This document shows, one piece after another, positions 63,570 through 64,000 of a stretch of 64,000 nucleotides of DNA (position 1 is its first letter; every line of letters begins with the position of its first letter). The notes under the pieces were generated by a model. The model made no database searches. It worked only from the letters and a program-made list of their open reading frames with translations, and had not been told where the DNA came from. The stretch covers positions 726,223 through 790,222 of the forward strand of contig NZ_FOIV01000003.1 in the NCBI RefSeq assembly GCF_900109055.1, in the 5' to 3' direction. Origin of the DNA: Prevotella sp. khp7 (lineage in GTDB: Bacteria; Bacteroidota; Bacteroidia; Bacteroidales; Bacteroidaceae). A program made the translations under genes and the position numbers.

Positions 63570-64000
63570 ACAATGAAGAGTTTGATCCTGGCTCAGGATG
63601 AACGCTAGCTACAGGCTTAACACATGCAAGTCGAGGGGCAGCATGATCGAAGCTTGCTTTGATTGATGGCGACCGGCGCACGGGTGAGTAACGCGTATCC
63701 AACCTTCCCCATAGTAGAGAATAGCCCGGCGAAAGTCGGATTAATGCTCTATGTTGTATCATGAGGACATCTGAATAATACCAAAGGTTTACCGCTATGG
63801 GATGGGGATGCGTCTGATTAGGTTGTTGGCGGGGTAACGGCCCACCAAGCCCACGATCAGTAGGGGTTCTGAGAGGAAGGTCCCCCACATTGGAACTGAG
63901 ACACGGTCCAAACTCCTACGGGAGGCAGCAGTGAGGAATATTGGTCAATGGACGGAAGTCTGAACCAGCCAAGTAGCGTGCAGGATGACGGCCCTATGGG
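63570..64000 (+). rRNA. rrs: 16S ribosomal RNA, first ~430 bases
   Basis: GAAGAGTTTGATCCTGGCTC near the start is the universal 16S 5' end; ACTCCTACGGGAGGCAGCAG, GGGTGAGTAACGCGTATCCA and AGTGAGGAATATTGGTCAAT are Bacteroidales-type 16S segments. The 5' end is placed by alignment with E. coli numbering and may be off by a few bases. The gene runs off the right edge. Confidence 0.98.

Noticed and set aside
63478..63888. Minus-strand open frame of 136 codons at the 16S gene
   Set aside because: It lies across the rRNA gene and its leader; a known type of false gene call.

Overview
The window comes from a member of the Bacteroidota, most likely Prevotellaceae (Prevotella or a close relative). The evidence is the 16S rRNA 5' end at the right edge, repeated Bacteroidota promoters (a -33 TTTG, about 19-21 bases, then -7 TAnnTTTG), few Shine-Dalgarno sites, RprX/RprY-type regulators, BACON and DUF4861 proteins, and an EF-G2-type elongation factor. 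Counting single 60-base lines, GC is about 18% at 121-180, 70% at 1201-1260 and 38% at 57241-57300, so the far left end differs sharply in composition from what follows.

Layout. 1-409: tail of an AT-rich gene with a HEPN-like R-x4-H motif. 450-3033: a MORN/GH25 lysozyme and an iron-dependent alcohol dehydrogenase. 3110-10122: leucine operon with a transcription attenuator and a 26-residue Leu/Ile leader peptide, then leuA, leuC, leuD, a second isopropylmalate/citramalate-synthase-like gene, leuB and a TPR gene. 10110-15081: MBL hydrolase, rsmG, a DUF3298 lipoprotein, a HAD phosphatase, an MFS transporter and a SIMPL protein. 15220-20709: a coenzyme A block (panB, panC, panD, coaBC, coaX), a small lipoprotein and a DUF2520 Rossmann protein that could be the missing ketopantoate reductase. 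20706-27686: tex, a LolA-like protein, an ABC-F ATPase and an M13 peptidase.

27684-36325 holds the most unusual locus: five tightly coupled genes behind one consensus promoter. They encode a four-zinc-ribbon protein, a membrane Ser/Thr kinase whose N-terminus carries Thr-[Ile/Val]-Arg repeats at exact 9-residue spacing, a protein with four CbbX/SpoVK-type AAA+ domains and a zinc ribbon, a zinc-ribbon/FHA protein and a PP2C phosphatase. This looks like a self-contained phospho-signalling and AAA+ remodelling system.

36340-50736: metA (Glu111, predicting acetyl transfer), a U32 peptidase with a TTG start, a membrane protein, hemW, fusA2 (EF-G2 type, catalytic His replaced by Ser), rprX/rprY, rpsF-rpsR-rplI, a 55-residue lipoprotein, mtaB and a glycosyltransferase. 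50720-58007: two DUF4861 proteins around a GldB-like lipoprotein and a dipeptidyl peptidase IV, then a BACON/Ig lipoprotein. 58066-60754: pyrB-pyrI-glyA. 60873-63185: a class A penicillin-binding protein. 63271-64000: rrn promoter, leader and the first ~430 bases of 16S rRNA.

A second cross-cutting signal is a set of three arrays (14240-14302, 25242-25304, 40144-40228) made of 19-base near-palindromes separated by exactly 3 bases (22-base period). They share architecture but not sequence. Two sit between convergent genes and one lies in frame inside the ABC-F gene.
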